Of a stretch of DNA of 64,000 nucleotides, positions 12,308 through 24,639 are shown in pieces. The position numbers were made by a program, and so were the translations under genes. Source of the DNA: Mariannaea sp. PMI_226 (lineage: Eukaryota > Ascomycota > Sordariomycetes > Hypocreales > Nectriaceae); NCBI GenBank assembly GCA_024336345.1, contig JANFOG010000006.1, positions 1,736,001 to 1,800,000 of the forward strand. Direction: 5' to 3'. Below the pieces are notes generated by a model, which saw only the letters and a program-made list of their open reading frames with translations, was not told where the DNA came from and did not search any database. Every line of letters begins with the position of its first letter. Within the stretch, counting starts at the first letter, position 1.

Positions 12308-14426
12308 GTGCCAGGAGCCTACTCCCTGATACTGCTAACCCTTGAGCCTGTGTCCTATCCTATCTATACCAGACCAAAGAGAGTAACTAACGAAGCTAGG
12401 GGCTGCCGGTCATGCCATCCGATGGCTTCCTCTTCGTTAACGCGGGCAACTCACTGCCTTCGGGTCACAAGGCCTCTGACAGTGCATCACGCTCCTTTGT
12501 CATGCGCAAAGCTCGAGCGGACAGGCCATGGTCGACAAAGACACTCAAACTCGCCGACCGGAGGAAGAGAGCCCAAAGCAGCCAGCCTAAGGAGACTGCC
12601 GGGCCTGCAAGTGGGAGAAGTGTGACCGGCCCACCTGTAGCAGCCGCCGGATCCGTGGCTCGCCTGGACGAAAGAATGACCCGGAGAAACGCAGGGCGGT
12701 GGTGTCTCCGTAATCCGAGTATCAAAGATGTGTGTGAACCCTATGAGGGACCATTGGAAGGGAATATCCGCAACCAATGTACTGGAATCTCGAACCAGTA
12801 CGGACTGTGCAGTACCTGCCAGCGTCCAAGAGTGCCTGTTCCTCGTCTCGCTTTAGCGCCGAGTCCTGATACAAGGCAGTCTTTGGATCCATTTGACAGT
12901 CTTGCTGTGATACTAGACAGTAGATCTAGTGGGCTCTTATCGTACTGTACGTCATCCAACACGGCGCAAAGCCCGCCAATTCTGTCATATTTAAGCATAT
13001 GCTGACCATTTTGATGGCAGTTAGCAGCGTCATTGCACCCCGAATCACCCCTCTTGGTGGCACGCTACAGCCGACTGTTGTACAAAGCCAGTGGTTGGTT
13101 CCATCATTCGCACATTCAGCATTCATGCACGCCATTCTCTGCCTTACAGCTGTACAGCTGAGCATATCTCAGCCGGGTAACCTAGAGAATGTACAGCTAG
13201 CTATTTTCCATCGGGCTAGGGCCATCAGTATGGTCCAGCGTAACCTTCAAGACCCCGCATTAGCCCTTAGTGACGACAACATCGCTGCTGTTTTCAATAT
13301 CCTCTGTGTAGAAGAAAATTTGCTCCTTCCAGCATTTGCGCCACTATCTGGAACACAGCTAAAAGGTGATATGGAACGAAGGATTGTTCACATGCGTGGC
13401 CTTAGAGACATGATAGGCATGCGTGGAGGGCTTCGTGCTATGAAAAAGGCTCAGACCTTACGATCCTTTTTACTACGGTGAGTGTTACCTAAATTGTTTA
13501 ATCTTGTATATAATGATGTTCTGAGGACTAGTTGAGAGCTTGCTAATCAGCTGGTAATTTTAACATACAGACATTCTGCAGTTCAGGCAGTGGCGTCTTT
13601 TGAGACCCCATACCTCCTGCCAAAGGGCACTCTGGCCCAGCTCTACAACTATCCTGAATCGTCTATTTTCTTCCCCATGTCCTTTCCACTTTCTGCTACA
13701 TGTCAGATGCTGGCGTTAGATAGGGATTTGATCGGTATCGTTAAAGGTGCAGAGTGCCTTAACAAGGACGTCACAATCTGGTTGACGGTACCAGAGAGTT
13801 GTCCTTGTGACATCCTTGGCGTACAGGACCATTTCTCAATATTGATTGACAACTGCGTGCGATGGCTCATTGAACACGAGTCTACCGCCACATCAATTGA
13901 AGGCATTATTTGCCTCTGTCTCTTGACATATCTTGCCTGCCTCTGCCGGAGTAAACAGGCCGTGTCTTCTCCACTGCCTGTTGTTCTAAAACAACTGAAC
14001 AAGCACTTTGCTCACCCTGCAGCGTGGAATACGCTGAGATCTGCCCATCTAGATACTTGGGTTGCTATTCTTGGTGTCTTAGCGTCCGAAGCCAATGATG
14101 AGTTCGCTGACACATTTTTTCAATTCTACCTGGACACACTCACACATCATGAGCCTGCTATTCGCACTTTTGACGATTTCAAGGGCTCTCTGACCAATGG
14201 TGTCTGGAAGTCTGATCCGATGGATAGGTACGCAAAGGAAGTGTGGGCAGACACTCCAGCTGAATGGAACGGGTTTCGAGGAGGTATACGCGGTTTGGTT
14301 CGGCAACGGATCAAGAGAACCGTTTCGCAAGTCGATTCGCTCTCAACAGTGTTGTTGATTAATCCATATACTAATGCCCACCCTAAGGCTCATGCAACAG
14401 TTGAAGGCTCTGCTTACAGTTTATGA
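12308..14426 (+). pseudogene. Decayed Zn2Cys6 / DUF3468-type transcription factor
   Basis: The C-terminal two thirds is well kept: 12964-13477 and 13571-14426 join in phase across a 93-base intron and read as a DUF3468-type regulator (HMRGLRDMIGMRGG near 13390, a typical signature). The N-terminal part is broken. A start like ARGCRSCH sits at 12400 in one frame, whereas a zinc-cluster-like CRACKWEKCDRPTC lies at 12597-12640 in another frame, directly after a stop. Near 12950 the DPFDSLAVILDSRSSGLLSY segment and the following YVIQHGAKP segment are in different frames with too little room for an intron. I read this as a pseudogene with at least two frame breaks; an unusual splice pattern cannot be fully excluded. 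Confidence 0.65.
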
Positions 14427-15167
14427 TAAGGGAATTAGACTAATTTTGCTGGTTCCTTGAGCCACTTCGCTTCTTTCTGATGCGTGCCATTGTGGTAATA
14501 CCTGATATAATATTTCTTGATTTTATTCCAACTATGTGGCCAAAGTCAGCTCAGAAATAAGGGACCTGCAAATGGGACAGCCGCTCGTTCTTTGCAGGGG
14601 CTAGCTTCCCCAATATGGTCCACTCTAAAATCAGCCATCTCCCAATGTAGAGAGTCATTTTCATCGGAATCGTTTTCAACGATTTATATCTATTGCGTAT
14701 TTAGTTTTTAGCACATTAGTCTGTTTCTGGGCGAAGGCTGGCGGGTTCGAAGCGTCTTTTCACTATCAGTCATAAGTGCGGCATGGGTTATACTGATTAG
14801 TAATCTTATTAGACTTGAAGTTCTTTTTTTCTGAACTGAGCATTTTGTTGCCGGGACGAAATAAAAAAACGTAAAAGGGATAACAATTATATAGAAGCAA
14901 GTGATGTATTTGTTGTCTTCTAACTCTCTGTGCATGAGGTGCTGCGATTTACTTTGTGGACTAGAATTGGATTACAAGGTGACTTGCGCTCTCGTTTCTT
15001 CGTTTAATTTTGCTGTCTTCAATGACAATAAGAACTTTTTTTAAATGCAACATTCAAATCTCTTTGAAGCTACAAGTTATAAGGTCGCACTAAAACTAAA
15101 ATACATGAACAATTATAGAAACTATGGTAGTTACCATACAAGTCCTAAAATACCCGTCATAAGTGAG
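14427..15167. other. Intergenic, convergent region, no gene seen
   Basis: AT-rich spacer between the convergent decayed regulator and the hemerythrin gene; only short meaningless frames. Confidence 0.6.
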
Positions 15168-16064
15168 CTATGCAGTTGCATATAGCCTCTCCTTCAGCCT
15201 TCCATATCGATCACACGGTGCGAAGCGCCACCAATCCGAGTGGATCCAGTATGTAATCCAGCGGACGATAAAGACAACCGGTGCCGGTGCCGGTGGCCAA
15301 CTCTGCCAAAGGCCCTCTTCGTATTGTTTGTCATGGTTGAAAAACCCCCAGGTAAGCGCGCCCGGAACGGAGAGGTTAGCCTATTACCAGGTCAGTTCTT
15401 AGCTTTATGCTATTATAACTGAGGTGAATTCTTGAATGATGAGACTTACCGTGTCCTTGTTGGACCACTCTTCAAATTTCTCCTCGAACTTATCCATTTT
15501 GTCTCCAAACTCAGCCAGGTCAAGAATAGTAGCAATTTCTTGGGTAAGATGATTGGCTAATTCATGACCAAAGGTGTCGATTATGGTATTCAGTTTTGAT
15601 CCACTGTATTTGTCTTTGCCGCTTAGGCATGCATGTATATACCGATTGTAACTCTCAAGTCCCTCATGGAATATACCGTGTTGCTGAATGTTCTGGTCCA
15701 TGATGCCCTTCTTACCACTCATCTGTTCGATAACTGGGAACAAGATATCTTCCTCGCCCTTGTGATGGACATGGAGCAGATCATAAAGACAAGCGCTATA
15801 CTGAAGAAATGATTTCTCGTCCTCAGGCTTGATGTATGGTGCTTGGAGATAGATGCTATTTAGTCCGCGCAGGACCATGTTGTGGACACAAGCCATCTCG
15901 GAAGCACATCGATGGAATTGGTTAGGCTATCATTTATGAGCATTAATAAGTTTTAAAAATATGGAATGATTGGATGATATCTATACCTCTTCTTCATTGC
16001 GAAGTTGCGACGTGGGCGTTGTGATCAAGGGAAACGGGTGGTCGACTAGACTCTTGGTAGCCAT
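15168..16064 (-). CDS. Hemerythrin HHE domain protein (255 aa)
   Basis: Three minus-strand exons in phase: 16064-15987, 15926-15450 and 15380-15168. The HHE hemerythrin-like four-helix fold binds a di-iron centre. Candidate ligands visible are His41, the HHKGEE cluster (His81 and Glu85), His109/His113, His147 and the HLTQE pair (His152, Glu156). The third exon gives the C-terminal tail with a WPPAPAP stretch and a W-W-x-F-A-P-C-D motif, which I recognise as the usual ending of fungal members. Without splicing, the frame would end in a tail that lacks this motif. The protein is soluble with no signal peptide. Fungal relatives are linked to iron, oxygen or nitric-oxide handling; the exact role is not known. 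Confidence 0.88.
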
Positions 16065-17373
16065 TATTGCTGGATTGCTCGAAAAATCGGCGCAAGTGGA
16101 GTTCCAAGACCTGTGAACGTAGTATAAGGAGAGAGAATGTGCATCTGTTCAGAGGATATGATTTTATAGTCGGCGAGAGAGAGAAGAACACATTTGCATT
16201 TGTCCAGTCACAAGAAGGCTTAACAAAATTGCCACATTGATCGGTGTTCAGGGGTGTTGCCGTGAACGGCTAACCTGAGTAACGAATGGCCGGTGGCTGG
16301 TGATGACGAAGTACTGCTAGTACTACGGGGTCTTGGTAACTAGTAAGGAAACCATCCTGTCCTCCGACGCAATTACTCCACTAGCTCTCATAGCTGTCTA
16401 ATTTCCTCTCGCTATTAATTAAACTGAAGCAAGTATTTAGATAAGCGAATCTTTTCATATGTATAGGAGTACCCTCAAGCTCTAATCACAATATAGTAAA
16501 AGAAGATGTAACTATGAAGGGAACTTAAGCACAGAAGTGGACCTAACATCTGATCAGCTTTTGGGAGCTAACATCTTCCAAATTTTATCAATTTATCTAC
16601 GAAGTAGTATTAAGATAATAGACTAAATAACTTCTAGATTAGGCATTTGTGATGACAGGAGGGAGATTTAACTCAATTAAGAAGGTGGGGCGAGAAATGT
16701 GGAGAGTTCGTTTGTGGAGTAGCTAGATCATAGGCCCAATTGAGAATATAAGGCTCAACGGCATTATCTTCAACAGAAGACCACTGTGTATTAGGGAGGA
16801 CGAATAATCCCATGAATGGAGCTGCCAAATGTCATTACGCTACCATAATTCCGGCATTTTTGATGCTAAGGGCCAGGAGTCCTCCAAAAAGACTAACGCC
16901 TGGGTTCTATCAAATGTCCTATTATTAGCTGAGATGAAAAGTGAGGCGCCACCCACCATTATAGTTGACAAAGGTAACGTGTAGCCTAAATATAAAATTG
17001 GCAGAGTACGCAGCAATAAAGGCCATCAACTATATAGGAGTCAGTTAACTTTTTAAGAAATTTAGAATTGAACCCCAAACAAAAACGGATAAAACTAATC
17101 GCTTAGGGGAAAGAAGGACTAGAAGTATACATAACGATCTGATCAGTTCCCAACGGATAAACTAGGTCTCAATAGGTTTATATTAGTAGATGATTAGAGC
17201 GTTATACTAATTACTACCGGAAGTAGTTACGTTCGGTCTTACATGCCGTAATACACAAGTAGATTATGGTAACCAGCATATTGAAAGCCTAGTAGCCAAG
17301 TACACTACTTAGGTAGTGACTGCATTTATGTCATTTATGTACTAGTTACTATGAATGTGTCAATAATAGCTCT
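16065..17373. other. AT-rich intergenic stretch with dispersed-repeat copy A
   Basis: No gene. The stretch is AT-rich and holds a diverged copy of the repeat also found at about 18.84-19.28 kb and, inverted, at 33.72-34.14 kb. Confidence 0.65.
16330..16740 (+). repeat. Dispersed repeat, copy A (diverged)
   Basis: Two blocks match copy B. The block around 16355-16410 (TCCTCCGACGCAATTACTCC) corresponds to 18930-18970. The block around 16659-16735, containing AAGAAGGTGGGGCGAGAAAT, corresponds to both units at 18.97 and 19.09 kb. There is no coding capacity. It is probably a remnant of a non-autonomous transposable element or solo LTR. Confidence 0.6.
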
Positions 17374-18433
17374 TTAATTGTCTAAAATCTTCTTCTCTTC
17401 GTGACCATTGATATTTTCCTTATCTCCATTCTTATCCGGGAGTGCCACAGCCTCCCGTGAATGTGCCAACTCATACGCCATTCCGCTCAATGCCACCACG
17501 TCAACGCTCACAAAAATCATCGACATCCTCTCAGCTGCCTTTTTCACAGCCTTAGGTGACCCATACGGTGGTTTCACGAAGCAGAACCCCGAGTACGGCT
17601 TGTCATGCTTGTCGATCACAGCAAAGAACTTATCCGTTGCTTCGAGCCACTCTGGCTCGGAGCCGCCTAGGCCCGAATTACCAGGGAGGTTCATGCTAAC
17701 CCTCGCGTCTAGGGAGCCCAGCCAGACCATGTCGATGTCGGGGACTTGGGTGAGGATGGCGTCGAGGTTATTAATTGCTAACACGTGTCAGTTTCAGGGG
17801 CCGTGAGAAGTTCGGGATGGAGTCTTACCCTCGAGGGACTCAATCTGAATCATGATGGCGGCCTGGTTATTAATGCATTTGTGGAGATCTTGCGTAGAGT
17901 CGTAGGGCGTATCAGTGAGCGAAGGGATCAGTCGGAACGGTGGAGCTGATCGAGTTCCATCCTGCTTTGTACCGTATTTCGCAGCCGATACTACATACTT
18001 GGCCTGTTCGACAGTTTCGACCTAACTCGACCGGTTATTAAATCTCTAATGTTAAGGACTACTATCAACATACCTGCGGGATCACAATGCTCGCTCCCGC
18101 ATCCAGAGCAAATCCAATAGCCGCATGATCATGGCCAGGCACCCTAACCCAGGGAATAGTGCGCCCATGGCTCATAAAGATTGATTCATGGACCATGCTT
18201 GTCATGGTCTCAACGTTACAGGATGTGTGTTCCCAATCGATAAACACTGCATCAAAGTTCATAGGCGCGAGGAGCCTGGTGAGAGGAAGGGCGCTCAGGC
18301 CGGAATAGTAGCCGAGGAGAGGAGGGATCTTTTTCTTATGGGCATCACGTATGGCATCGCGTGCTCGGTGAGGTTGGAAAAGTGAGGGGGCAGCGTAAAC
18401 TTGCATGCCTTGAGGAGGGGCGTTAAATGCCAT
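17374..18433 (-). CDS. HpcH/HpaI-family aldolase (2-keto-3-deoxy acid aldolase-like, 318 aa)
   Basis: Three minus-strand exons in phase: 18433-18074, 18021-17829 and 17777-17374. The sequence matches the HpcH/HpaI aldolase/citrate-lyase TIM-barrel family: FDAVFIDWEHTSC near residue 60, DAGASIVIPQVET around residue 112-124, and a metal-ligand-type Glu in MIQIES near residue 180, followed by a VWLGSLD stretch near residue 205. Members are divalent-metal class II aldolases that cleave 2-keto-3-hydroxy acids to pyruvate plus an aldehyde (4-hydroxy-2-oxoheptanedioate or 2-keto-3-deoxy-L-rhamnonate aldolases). It has no targeting signal, so it is probably cytosolic. The neighbouring SDR on the same strand and the Dal5-type transporter fit a small catabolic set, but the substrate is not evident. 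Confidence 0.88.
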
Positions 18434-19407
18434 ATGAGCGGATATATTAATTTTGCACCCTTGTGTAGATTGAAAGTAAAAATGTACCGACTGAAGATAT
18501 TCTCAGAACGCAATGATATATATATATATATTCTTATATTCCACGGTGTTCATTCAACTTGCCGCAATGTTAGAAGTATTTTGGACTCAATATTCTTTGG
18601 AGATAATGACGTCCATCGCCTCGGACTTAATTGACGACAGAGATGATTACACCCGTTGTTTCGGATATCCATTCCGCCGAGCCAGAAAATAGAAATAGTA
18701 AGACTCCATATACTGCTCGGGTATTTGGTCAAACCTGACTAAGAAGAATATAAGGATCAGGTCAAACTTGGGAGATTCGCTACTTGCCGACCCTCCAATT
18801 TGCCCTTAGTAGAAAACTAGTCACAATCGATGGCGAAAGGTTCGGCAACGTCGGCGCCACTTTAAGCCGGTAAGGATACAGTCCTCCTAGCAGTATAGCG
18901 TCTAAGTGATTCAGGAAACTATCAGGTCCTCCAGCGTAATTACTCCACTAGCTTTTATAATTACCCATTAAGAAGGTGGGGTGAGAGATATGGAGAGGAG
19001 CTTCTGAAGGTGGTTGGGTTGAGATCCACTTGTAGGGCCTAGACCTCTTTTATTCCAGGCCTTCAACAACACGGGAGGGAGACTTGACTCTATTAAGAAG
19101 ATGGGGAGAGAAATGCGGAGAGTGGCTCTCTGAGGTGATTAGATCCTAGATCCACTCATAGGGCTTGACATTTCACATCCTGTTCGAATAATACTCGAGT
19201 AATACTAATTAATACTAGGCAACAATATGGTTTAGTGCAAACCAGAGACTTATTACGTTCTGACCCTCCAATTTGCCTCTTGAAAACACGCACTCTCTTT
19301 CTTGCATTGCACCTTTCTCTACAATAGACCTACTAGATGCAGCTAACTATAATTAAATGCTTTCATTGTGATGAGCAAATCATAGCCAAGCCCCAACCAA
19401 ATCCTAT
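18434..19407. other. Intergenic with a TA run and repeat copy B
   Basis: No gene. It holds a short (TA)n run near 18518-18532 and most of the dispersed repeat copy B. Confidence 0.65.
18840..19280 (+). repeat. Dispersed repeat, copy B, with two internal tandem units
   Basis: Two related units of about 105 bases start near 18.97 and 19.07 kb; each has AAGAAGGTGGGG- or AAGAAGATGGGG-type sequence, then GAGA-rich sequence, then GATCCACT. They are followed by CACATCCTGTT and then GACCCTCCAATTTGCC at about 19262. The same order, reverse-complemented, is found at 33.72-34.14 kb. The GACCCTCCAATTTGCC sequence also occurs at about 18788. Non-coding; probably transposable-element derived. Confidence 0.7.
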
Positions 19408-20210
19408 CTATACCATTAGACCCCCATTCACAAGATATGTCTGCCCTGTTACCCATCTACTGTCCTCCCCTGCAAAAAAAGCCACGACTCCTGCAATATC
19501 ATCCGTCTGACCTAGTCGTCCGAATGGGTTCGCATTGTTCATCCCCTTGATAATCTCCTCCGTCTTTCCCTTGAGAAAGAATTCCGTAGCCGTTGGTCCA
19601 GGTCCAACGGCGTTAACTGTAATACCCTTAGCCGCGAGCCCCTTAGCCATGACACGTGTCATTTGCTCAATAGCACCCTTCGTTGCTGCGTAGAGTAGGT
19701 AGTCAGGAGCGACCGAGGAGAAGTGGCAAATGCCGGTGGACACAAAGAGAATACGCCCGCCTGGGGGCATATGAGGAACAACCCTCTGCACTTGTTAGTT
19801 ATCATTGTTGCAGAGAGAGCCAATAGAATAGGACAATAAAAATTTACCTGAGCGAGGAAATATGGTCCCTTGACATGAAGGTCAAAACATCGATCAAAGT
19901 CATCCTCCGTAGTATTCTCCACATTCCGCATGAGAAGGATGCCTGCATTGGCCATAACCATATCAATGTGTCCAAACATATTGATCGTCTCGGTGATGAG
20001 TTTGTCCACACCTGCCAGTGAGGAAACATCAGCTTGTACCGCAATCGCGCGATCCGGGCCTATTGATTGCACGAGACGCTCAGCCGAAGCTGAGTCATGG
20101 TTGTAGTTGATCACAACGCTGGCTCCATCATGAGCAAGGCGCTCGACGCAAGCCTTGCCAATGCCATTGGAGCCGCCAGTAATCAGAACGACCTTTCCAG
20201 TGAGAGACAT
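19408..20210 (-). CDS. Short-chain dehydrogenase/reductase (246 aa)
   Basis: Two minus-strand exons (20210-19848 and 19785-19408) join in phase to give 246 residues, the standard length of a classical SDR. Seen: the nucleotide-binding TGGSNGIGK at residues 11-19, the NAG motif (MANAGIL) near residue 88, and Tyr153-x3-Lys157 (YAATK). The segment before the tyrosine reads FVSTGICHFSS. In related fungal reductases I recall VSTS here, so the usual catalytic serine may be replaced by glycine at 139, with Ser137 or Thr138 nearby. The Rossmann fold is intact. Expected to reduce or oxidise a carbonyl/alcohol with NAD(P)(H); similar to 3-oxoacyl/naphthol reductases. It shares its strand with the aldolase gene, with repeat DNA between them. 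Confidence 0.88.
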
Positions 20211-22079
20211 TTTCGTTTGGGTGAATGTAATGAATTTCGCTTGTTACTTGTGCCTGTGACTTATTGTATGAACGAGAACATGATGGAACTTTATATACCT
20301 TGTGGAGAACAGACCCAGAACAGACCAGGTTCTACTTGTTAAGACCGGTAGGATTAGGTAATATACCTTAACATCCGGTGTCGATATGCTCCAATCAGCC
20401 CGGTCTGAATCGGTGGTGGTTGAGTGTGGATTCAATTCAGTTTCTTGAGCTGGGTTCTATAGGTAGTTTCCGCTGTCTTGGTTTCAACACCGACCGGAAT
20501 CATAAGAGATATGCAAATAATGTATCCATGAAGATAAGAATAACCAGTTTTAGACTAGCTCCCATTGATAAAAGAAGTAAGTACTATGCCATAATAAAAG
20601 AATCTACCCTTACTATGGTATAGCTCCGATTCTTCTATAGTTTCAATAGCATGCTTTAACTTGGTGGTGGTGTTCATTTGACTGCTAACTATGCGCCGGT
20701 GTCTTCGGCGTCTTGCTATGTGGGGCCTTAATATGCACGGGCTGGATTGACAACATGAGAGTTGAAGGAGCAAGAAGGGAAAACGTTAGGTTCCTACTCC
20801 CTGTTAGTACAACAAATACGCACTATTTATAATAAAGTGGTAATAGAATAGATAAATCTTTGTGGTAGATAATAACTTGCTTAAAATGCGATATTCCTTG
20901 ACGTCTTTCTTGAATCTACACGACTAATATGGTCAGGTCCGGCTGGAAACTTTTATCTTACACTCTTCAGTACCACCCAAGAAATGAAGACAGGAGGAAA
21001 ATAGATTACATCATAGATATGACAAAGGTAGTTACGTCTATTCGTGATTATGCATATTGCAAAGCGAAAAAAATGCATGCTATGGAAGCTGTCGCAACTT
21101 TGACTTGATAAACAGTCATGAAAAGATACAGCCTAGTTTCTATTATGTCTTGATCCTAGGTGAACAGTCTCATTGGACATAGTGCACGATAGACTTTGAA
21201 AATTTCAGGGGATTGATAGACATGAGGCGTGACACTCAAGCAAATCGGGACTGAATAAGTCGCGCCAAACTTCGCACGTAGAATATCCTGTGAAGCTAAC
21301 AAGTCTCAGCAGGATTGCCAGGAGGCTGCCGTCCAGGAGGTTGCTGTTACCAAGATCAAGAGGATCTTCAGGAACCCTCGTCATAGCAGATGAGATCCAG
21401 CCTCGTGCTATTACATCGGCTTGGGGGGCAAGACTCTCACACCGGTCTCTTAGAGTCGACTAATACACAGATTGGGCTAGCTCTTTTCGGTACCAGGGCG
21501 TCTTGACCCGGTGTCTTTGAGTTGTTGATCTAAAAGCCTTTTAAAACACCGGCGATCAGAGAGATTCTTAAGCCACGGCGGACCTTCCAGAGTTTCTCTT
21601 CGAGTTTTCTCCCAAGATATCTTCCTTTATGCCACAAAATTGCAGTCCCCCATTTTCTGGTTGCAGATTTTCTCTTTTTTCTTTTTTTTCCTTCAAAGAT
21701 ATCTTCTTCCATACCACAAAAATTACACTCCCCGTTCCCTAGTTACAGGCATGTTCGCAGTGATGTGAAAGTTCGTGAAGACTGACTCAACCCGTCATGT
21801 GGGGGAGTTCTGATTCTTGCTATTCTTCAGCCCTCCCCACCCTCAACCATGTGTCAGCATGACCAATCCTTGGCATGGGTGTTCAGGCCGGACTATGCTG
21901 TGTTCGGACTTCGGAGAAATGTGAACATTCATTCCCGAATACACCGCATTTCCCACATCGAAATGATAAGATATCGCGTAAGCGTAGTGTTGCTAAGGGA
22001 AAATATCAATTGTTTCCTGAGAAAACCCGTGCACGCTGAATGCAAGCAGTAGCAAGGCCATCGATGTCAGCTATACAAG
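20211..22079. other. Long intergenic region upstream of a regulator
   Basis: Divergent promoter region between the SDR and the Zn2Cys6 gene at 22080. No supported gene. It contains a 53-base direct repeat close to the regulator, listed separately. Confidence 0.55.
21614..21748 (+). repeat. 53-base imperfect direct repeat in a promoter
   Basis: Copies at 21614-21666 and 21696-21748 are both exactly 53 bases, both start AAGATATCTTC and end TTGCAG or TTACAG, and are separated by a T-rich spacer of 29 bases. They lie about 330-470 bases upstream of the regulator at 22080. Confidence 0.8.
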
Positions 22080-24511
22080 ATGACAAACCCAACCAGGAAA
22101 CGGGCTCGACAACAATGCGAAGGTGAGTAACCGGGATGAGACAGCTGCGATTCAATTTCTGATTCGTAGGCAGGCCATATAGCATTGCATGCACGACCTG
22201 TCGTCGCGCGAAAATGAAGTGCATAATCTCGGGTCTGGAACCAGACCGCTGCGACCGCTGTGTCAGGTTACAGAGGGATTGTGTATATGAGCCTCATCGT
22301 CGTGGTATGTGGCGTCGAGGGCAAAAGGAAACAAGGTGCACATCACATCTTGTGGCTGTCGAACTGGCTGACACGTCAAATGCTAATGGGTCACTCCAGA
22401 CTGCGAGACTCTCAAAACCAGCGCTCTGGTGGTGGTGATAGTCCACCTGCGGCAGTATTACCAGGGACTTGGGAGAACACAGCGCACCTTCCCATGCCAT
22501 TGACGGGACAATCCCCAAAGCGCGGTGAGAGGGAAGCGTTTTCGGGAGAGCATGCCATCACATCAGGTGGTAGCACCCTGCCTCTCGAACTGTCTCTATC
22601 TCAGACGGATATTAATAATACAGCCTCGTTTACATCATCATTCATCACACATTCGGAGGATACTCGCGGACTATCTCTAAGTACAGTTCTCGATCCAGAG
22701 AAAGTGATGCTCAATACAACAACCGATAGCGACAAGTCCTTGGACAACGGTGCAGGCGAAGTGCTGTGGGCTCGAGATGATCCAATTCATCTTCGACTTA
22801 TAAGCCGACCATCCGCCCAAAATCTCTTTGAAGGGTATGAACTGCAGTCTCAGGACACCGTAAATTCTTACAGCGTAGATGCTCATCCAAACCAACAGCT
22901 TCTTTAAATATTTTAACTGCCTCGTCGGCCTTCTAGACCCTCAACTCTACACGTTCTCATATACACGTGAGACATCTAACTTGTTGTTCAGCACGATTCT
23001 AGCGATATCAGCAAGAGTCTTTCAGCCGGAATCCTACAAATCTATACGGAAACACTCAGAAACACTCCTAGGTCGCACTTTGCTCGCATGTGATACGGCT
23101 GTTGAAAATATCTGGGCCATTGTGTGCATGTATCACTGGAAGGACGTGGATGATACCCGGGGCTATACCTTAGTGGGGTTTGCGATGCGGATGGCGGCCT
23201 CGGCTCAGTGGAATAGAATTCGAGGGGGCTTCATGCACGGAAATGAGATATCGAGCATACCAGAGACAGAGGTTCAGGTTCGGCAACGACGAGACAAACA
23301 CCGCGTTTGGTTGGCGTTGGGTAATTTAGATCGGACGTAAGTTTCCTGCATTCTTGGAGGAGTCCGCGGATGCATCTTAACCTTTTGTTCCAACAGCTCG
23401 AGCTTCTTCACAGATCGGCCGCTTGCCGCTCAGACAGTCAACAAAGAGGTAGTGGCTCGAAGTTGGCTATCGTTGGATAAATGGACATACCCCCTTGGGG
23501 ATGGGAAGGCTGTTGGAGGTTTCGAGTTGACTCAGATTGCATCTCCCGTTTATGACCTTATGATGAAATCCCGACAAGATGTTGGCACTTTCTCAGTAGC
23601 TCTGCTTGAGCCATTTCACACAGAAATGGAAACCCTGAATACGACCTTGGTTGAATGGGGTGAATATTGGCGCGCAACATTCTTGAAATGTAAGTCATGA
23701 TTGACGACGTCTCTCCACACCCCTTTTTCTAATTCTACCTCCAGTTCCTGGTTCCGAACTCTTCCAGGTGCCGCTTATCTATTTCTTTCGAGATTACATG
23801 CGGCTCCACTTCAATTCTGTATTATTGCATCGACTTTTGACTGCCAACCACAATAATGCTTTCGATACTGAGGTGGCTAAGACGATCCAACTCTGCTTCT
23901 CATGTGCATTGAGTGTGTTGCAGCAAATGATTGAGATGGGCAAGTTAGACATTCTATACTACCTCTGGGACACTGCACATTTGATGATGGGGTACTCAGC
24001 TATGATGATCCTCAAGCTCTTGAAGCAACCCATTTATCTACCATCATCCTCGATGCATGAAGCTCTTGAAGTCCTTGCTGAAGTGAGCCATCTGTATTCA
24101 ACCGCGGCTAGCTCTCTAGATACTATAGAGTCTGAAACTTTTGAACTCCTTCCGGGTCCAGCCCCAGCAAACACTCCGGTCGGAGTTCAGGCGCGTCTTC
24201 TTGGAGCAGTTCTTTCTCGCTTAAAATCCGAATCTCACCTTCTTGGGGGCGAGCTGAGTGGCAAGTCAACAAGCAACATGCCGTCGATCCAGAACCAATG
24301 TCCATTTAAATTTTCCGGCACGAGTACTATGCACGAAGGGATGGCATCTACCCAATTTGCCAAAACGACAGCCGAGTTATCACGCAGCACGGATTTCACC
24401 GCGCCCCAAGGGATAGACTTAATAATTGACAGTGATTTTATGGATTCTTGGTTCATGGATGTTGGACTGTCGTCATGGGATGAACAAGGGATATTTATTG
24501 ACGCTCGTTGA
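22080..24511 (+). CDS. Zn2Cys6 fungal transcription factor with fungal-specific TF domain (713 aa)
   Basis: Six exons fit in phase: 22080-22122, 22170-22335, 22400-22834, 22899-23336, 23397-23689 and 23745-24511. The zinc cluster is at residues 22-52 (Cys 22, 25, 32, 42, 45, 52) with an unusually long 9-residue loop between the third and fourth cysteines. The stretch LFEGFFKYFNCLVGLLDPQL, formed at the exon 3/4 junction, is the typical beginning of the PF04082 middle region and supports acceptor 22898. Donor 22336 (GTGCAC) is preferred over GTATGT at 22305 because only it keeps phase with a TGCTAAT branch site before 22399. An ATG at 22064 is out of frame. Appears intact; target unknown. Confidence 0.85.
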
Positions 24512-24639
24512 GGTTATCGCAAAAGGAGAAAAGAGAAAAAGGAGAGGGGGATTAAATGAAGGTATTTTGAGCTTTTACAAGCCCAATACCTTTGTCACAA
24601 GAACCTTGAATTCTAGACAGCATGATATCTGAAGCCTTT

